From: Alphaproteobacteria bacterium
Lineage (GTDB): Bacteria > Pseudomonadota > Alphaproteobacteria > Micropepsales > Micropepsaceae
NCBI GenBank assembly: GCA_025924715.1
Contig: JAICHV010000008.1
Coordinates: 34,115-98,114 of the forward strand
DNA length: 64,000 bases
Reading direction: 5' to 3'
The position numbers and the translations under genes were made by a program. Positions 60,738 to 64,000 of this stretch are shown here, piece after piece (position 1 is the first letter of the stretch; every line of letters starts with the position of its first letter). Under the pieces are notes generated by a model. That model did not search any database. It saw nothing but the letters and a program-made list of their open reading frames with translations, and was not told the origin of the DNA.

Positions 60738-62039
60738 ATGCCTGATATGAACATCGTCTACCGTAGCCCTAGCGAACTGAAACCAAACCCCCGCAACCCG
60801 CGGGTCCACTCAAAATCCCAGATCAAGGAGATCGAACACAGTATCAAGGTGTTCGGCTTCGTGAGTCCGGTCCTTGTGGACAGGGATGACAATATCGTGG
60901 CGGGACATGGCCGCGTCGAGGCTGCGAAGAACCTCCGCCTAGAAAAGATCCCGGTTGTCTGTATCGCTCACCTGACCAAAACGCAGGCCCGGGCATACCT
61001 TATCACCGACAATAAGATTGCAGAACACGCGGCTTGGGATCTTTCCATACTGAAGGAAGAACTCCAGGAACTAATGACGAACTACGACTTCGACATCGCG
61101 GTCACTGGCTTCCAAATGCCGGAGATCGACAAGCTCCTAGTGGAGCACGCAGGTGGTTCGAAGGAATGCACCCCCGCTCGGATTGACAGGTCGAAACCAG
61201 CCGTCACCCGTCCGGGAGATCTCTGGCAGATCGGTGAGCACAAGGTCCTCTGCGGGGACTCGACCGACCGCGCATCCTATACCGCCTTGATGGGCAGTGA
61301 ATCCGCCAGCGTGGTCTTCACCGATCCTCCCTATAACGTACCGGTAGCTGGCCATGTCAGCGGCCTTGGCAAGGTGACCCATCAGGAGTTCGCAATGGCG
61401 TCAGGTGAGATGAGTGAGGCCCAGTTCACCGACTTCTTAAAGAATGTTTTCAGTCACCTGGTCGACTTCAGCCGCGATGGGTCTCTGCACTACATCTGTA
61501 TGGACTGGCGCCACATCCTAGAGGTGCTGACAGCGGGCAAGGCGACCTATACGGAGCTGAAGAACCTGTGTGTCTGGGCGAAGACGAACGGGGGCATGGG
61601 GAATCTCTACCGGTCCCAACACGAGCTGGTCTTTCTCTACAAGAAGGGTAATGCCGCCCACATTAATAATGTGGAGCTCGGCAAGCATGGTCGTAACCGT
61701 ACAAACCTTTGGACTTATGCCGGCGCGAACGCTTTCAGCGCAAGCAGAGAATCGGACCTCGCCATGCATCCCACTGTTAAGCCGGTGCAGCTGGTGGCGG
61801 ACGCCCTACTGGACACGTCAAACCGGGGCGACATCGTGCTGGACGCTTTCGGCGGCAGCGGTACCACCCTTGTTGCTGCAGAGCAGACGGGTCGGCGCGG
61901 GCGCGCGATCGAGATCGATCCCTACTATGTCGACACCATCGTCCTCAGGATGGAGCAGGTCACCAAGAAGAAGGCGACCCTCGGGCGTACCGACAGCTTC
62001 CAGCTCATCAAGGACTGGCAGCGGTGCCTCGGGGAGTAG
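60738..62039 (+). CDS. ParB-like DNA methyltransferase (N4/N6 class), intact
   Basis: 433 residues. ParB/Srx-like domain 1-100 (SELKPNPRNPRVHSKSQIKE, IVAGHGRVEAAKNLRLEKI), then RPGDLWQIGEHKVLCGDSTD, catalytic DPPYN at 196, target-recognition region and SAM motif VLDAFGGSGTTLVAAEQTGR at about 367-386. The order DPPY before FxGxG is that of beta-class methyltransferases. Strong ribosome site (AAGGAG). Such ParB-methyltransferases occur in prophages and integrative elements, likely to mark element DNA. The broken copy at 31921 is its homologue. Confidence 0.93.
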   Translation: MPDMNIVYRSPSELKPNPRNPRVHSKSQIKEIEHSIKVFGFVSPVLVDRDDNIVAGHGRVEAAKNLRLEKIPVVCIAHLTKTQARAYLITDNKIAEHAAWDLSILKEELQELMTNYDFDIAVTGFQMPEIDKLLVEHAGGSKECTPARIDRSKPAVTRPGDLWQIGEHKVLCGDSTDRASYTALMGSESASVVFTDPPYNVPVAGHVSGLGKVTHQEFAMASGEMSEAQFTDFLKNVFSHLVDFSRDGSLHYICMDWRHILEVLTAGKATYTELKNLCVWAKTNGGMGNLYRSQHELVFLYKKGNAAHINNVELGKHGRNRTNLWTYAGANAFSASRESDLAMHPTVKPVQLVADALLDTSNRGDIVLDAFGGSGTTLVAAEQTGRRGRAIEIDPYYVDTIVLRMEQVTKKKATLGRTDSFQLIKDWQRCLGE

Positions 62040-62087
62040 CTCAACCGGAACCAACCACAAAACCTTAACCGAAGAAGGAAAATCTCA

Positions 62088-62834
62088 ATGACACACACCA
62101 CCGGCGTCAAGGCGGCCTCGGCCGCGGGCTATAGAACCCCGCCCACTGAAGGAAAGATCAAGCCAGGACAGATCCGCAACCCAAAAGGGCGGAGCGGGGA
62201 GCGGGATGAACCGACCGGGCTGCATCGGGCAATCGAGGCCGCGCTGCTTAAACCCATTAGAGGGACTGGCTCTCGCGGTCCACGCCTCACCCCGCGGAGG
62301 TTCGGGATCCGGGTGATCGTAGGCAAGGCTGCCAAGGGGGAGGTCAAGGCCATTAAGGATCTTCTGCAGATACGGGAGGAGGCGGGGACAAAGCGCCTCG
62401 CTCGCTGGATAAAGCTCTCCTACTTGGAGGGGCTGAGGCAGTTTCGGAAAGGCGAACTGACGGAAGAATTCTTTCAAGAGCAGGCGCGCAAAAAAGCTGA
62501 CCATCGCAAGCAGATCAGGCGGGATGACCTCGCTCTATCCGACCTGATCGACAGCGAGCTTAACCGCCGTACCACGGTTATCCTGGATGACGGCGAGCGC
62601 AAGCGCGTCAGTATGCTGACCTTGATTGCGATGGCCTGCGCGAAGCAGCACGCCTCAGGTAACTCAGACATCATACGTTTGCTACAGAAGCTCGAACCCA
62701 ACGATTGGACGATGAAAGGCCCTGTAGAGTATTACGTTGCACTCCCGACTCAAGAGGAACTCGCGATCTTGGAACAGCGGCGCAAAAACCGCGAAGAGCT
62801 GGACGCTTCCATCCGGCGGGTAATGCGCAGCTAG
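62088..62834 (+). CDS. DUF5681 protein
   Basis: 248 residues. GYRTPPTEGKIKPGQIRNPK followed by GRSGE is the DUF5681 signature (basic N-terminal KPGQxxNPKGR motif). The rest is helical and charged. DUF5681 genes usually follow ParB-methyltransferase genes in mobile elements, as here (48 bp). A DNA- or terminase-related role is possible but unproven. Confidence 0.85.
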   Translation: MTHTTGVKAASAAGYRTPPTEGKIKPGQIRNPKGRSGERDEPTGLHRAIEAALLKPIRGTGSRGPRLTPRRFGIRVIVGKAAKGEVKAIKDLLQIREEAGTKRLARWIKLSYLEGLRQFRKGELTEEFFQEQARKKADHRKQIRRDDLALSDLIDSELNRRTTVILDDGERKRVSMLTLIAMACAKQHASGNSDIIRLLQKLEPNDWTMKGPVEYYVALPTQEELAILEQRRKNREELDASIRRVMRS

Positions 62835-62941
62835 TACCTGCCAGTACGCACACGAGATCGAGCGAGCAGCATAGGTTGGTGTCGCGTCCGTTTAACTCGC
62901 ATTATGTAAAATCGCCAAAGAATGCCTCGTTTTCAGGAAAT

Positions 62942-64000
62942 CTACACCGCAGCAGCTACGATCGCGCCCGCCGATTTTAAATCATCAAGGATTTGCGGGC
63001 CTCGCACCCGGATAGATTTGATCGAGATCTTACCAAGCTTCTCATCAATTCGCTGGTCTTTAGCGACGTCCTTGGGACGTGAATGATGCTTTGATGAATC
63101 ACAAAAAACCGCAACCCGCGATTCCGGGAAATAGAAATCGACTTCGCTGATTAGGCTTGCTGAATACCTAAAGTCGATATCGCTCCAGAGATGATATAGG
63201 GAGGGAAAAGTTGAGCCATCTTCATAGATCAGCATCTGGGGTACCGGATTCAAACCGATCGCAATCATTTCCTGCATAAGAAACAGCTCGATTGGCGAGC
63301 CCGCACCCCAAACCCGGCGCGGGATGAGATTGTTGAAAGGGGTGAAGAGAAGACTTGCGCGGTGAGCTTGGTATTTGCTTTCGGTCTTTTCGCTTGGGAA
63401 GCCTGCTGGAGATGTGAGCACATCCGCTTTGTTGTAATTTAATGCTAAAAAGTATTGTCCGATCACTATTCCTAGCTCATCTGGGAAGGTATTTTTCAGC
63501 CCCTTCTCAAGAAAAGAACTTAGCGGGCCAAACAGTGATGGATTGCCAGTGAAAGGTTCGTAGCCGAGAAATGCGGGTTCGAACGTGGATAGCATTTTTT
63601 GGATGTCCAGCGCAGCGACTGTTTCGATATCTGCGATTTGTATGGAGCCCCCCTTCGTCGCGGGTATTAGGGATAGGGAATATGGGTTCCCTTTAGAGGC
63701 CCCGTTTGTGGCAGTTAAATTCGCAACATTTACCACGACAAAAATGAGCTGAAAGTTCGTGCCAAGCTCTCGATGAAGAGCAATTTCTGCTGGCGACGGT
63801 TTATCGTATAAAGTGCCACCAGCGGCAGCCGCCATAGCACCAGTCACAGGCTGAATGCCTCCCAATTCCGCGATGCTCCGCCTGATCAGATCGGGAACAG
63901 CCGTGAAATCCACGGAGATTTGAGCTGCAGGTACTCCTTGGTAACCTGATCTACTCAGAAGATGAATAGGACGATCTTTGATCACTAGTTGTTCAGATAC
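62942..64000 (-). CDS. Protein with C-terminal PD-(D/E)XK-like domain, 5' end outside window
   Basis: At least 352 codons; the frame stays open to the right edge, and the GTG at 63985 is only one internal option. The C-terminal 90 residues read ISEVDFYFPESRVAVFCDSS, then KHHSRPKDVAKDQRIDEKLG: strand-Asp-strand-(C/E)D-x pattern of Vsr/DUF559-like nucleases. The N-terminal part (FVVVNVANLTATNGASKGN, DIETVAALDIQKMLSTFEP) was not recognised. Lower GC than the neighbours. It could belong to a defence or mobility module; not shown. Confidence 0.6.
   Translation of the reverse strand, partial: VSEQLVIKDRPIHLLSRSGYQGVPAAQISVDFTAVPDLIRRSIAELGGIQPVTGAMAAAAGGTLYDKPSPAEIALHRELGTNFQLIFVVVNVANLTATNGASKGNPYSLSLIPATKGGSIQIADIETVAALDIQKMLSTFEPAFLGYEPFTGNPSLFGPLSSFLEKGLKNTFPDELGIVIGQYFLALNYNKADVLTSPAGFPSEKTESKYQAHRASLLFTPFNNLIPRRVWGAGSPIELFLMQEMIAIGLNPVPQMLIYEDGSTFPSLYHLWSDIDFRYSASLISEVDFYFPESRVAVFCDSSKHHSRPKDVAKDQRIDEKLGKISIKSIRVRGPQILDDLKSAGAIVAAAV

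Larger units (their letters stand above)
58318..64000. mobile_element. Second, related island (left part only)
   Basis: Starts at the second tRNA-Gln 3' end repeat and repeats the layout of island 1: about 300 bp, then a phased GGGAAATTT array, and further in a ParB-methyltransferase. It runs off the window, so its right end and any integrase are not seen. Confidence 0.5.

Overview
The window looks like the chromosome of a GC-rich alphaproteobacterium. The grounds are sigma-EcfG-like promoters (GGAAC-N16-CGTT), HWE/HisKA_2 histidine kinases, a cyclic beta-1,2-glucan synthase, bdhA, a TorF-type porin and CCA-encoding tRNA genes. The genus cannot be fixed from the sequence alone; a Rhizomicrobium-like relative is possible but unproven.

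Positions 1-31150 are ordinary core genome. In order they hold: a cluster of small exported proteins with stress-type promoters (1-2530); a decayed gene and a GT4 glycosyltransferase (2.7-4.4 kb); tRNA-Ser with a duplicated 3' end and terminator; TraB/GumN; a UBP zinc finger next to a cNMP-binding/thioredoxin-reductase-like fusion; rlmJ; a PadR-membrane protein operon with a visible operator; a patatin; bdhA; an isoquinoline-oxidoreductase-like molybdenum enzyme; PPK2; a GlcG-like protein; tRNA-Leu; an exported HpcH/HpaI aldolase; bioB; a DUF2905 protein; purH; an SH3 protein; a D-2-hydroxyacid dehydrogenase; dienelactone hydrolase plus histidine phosphatase; the porin; a hybrid CHASE3 kinase; a PQQ-type sugar dehydrogenase with a DUF2231 membrane protein; tRNA-Pro; a PAP2 protein; and tRNA-Gln.

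From the 3' end of tRNA-Gln (31150) the character changes sharply: lower GC in places, broken genes, short genes and recombinases. The last 13 bases of sense reading through the tRNA-Gln 3' end recur at 58305-58317 (17 of 18 with flank). I read 31151-58317 as one 27 kb island, with a second, related island starting at 58318 and running off the window. Both begin the same way: tRNA 3' end, about 290-300 bp, then a helically phased array of GGGAAATTT-type repeats (22 bp period on the left, 21 bp on the right), and later a ParB-methyltransferase gene (broken in the first, intact in the second).

Island 1 carries a broken ParB-methyltransferase facing a GIY-YIG gene, XRE and Crp/Fnr regulators, three families of small proteins each present twice or more, two HRxxN histidine kinases, a single-domain response regulator, a large serine recombinase with DUF2924, a SYLF protein, an 8.5 kb cyclic glucan synthase gene, several small membrane proteins, and remnants of a cytochrome c, a sialate-esterase-like protein and an inverted GH67 glucuronidase. 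Three EcfG-like promoters lie in it, so its cargo is plausibly part of the general stress (osmotic/envelope) response. Island 2 shows a PD-(D/E)XK-like protein, a BamE-like lipoprotein, an unknown protein, an intact ParB-methyltransferase, a DUF5681 protein and a second PD-(D/E)XK-like protein cut by the window edge. No CRISPR array, rRNA gene or tyrosine integrase was seen.
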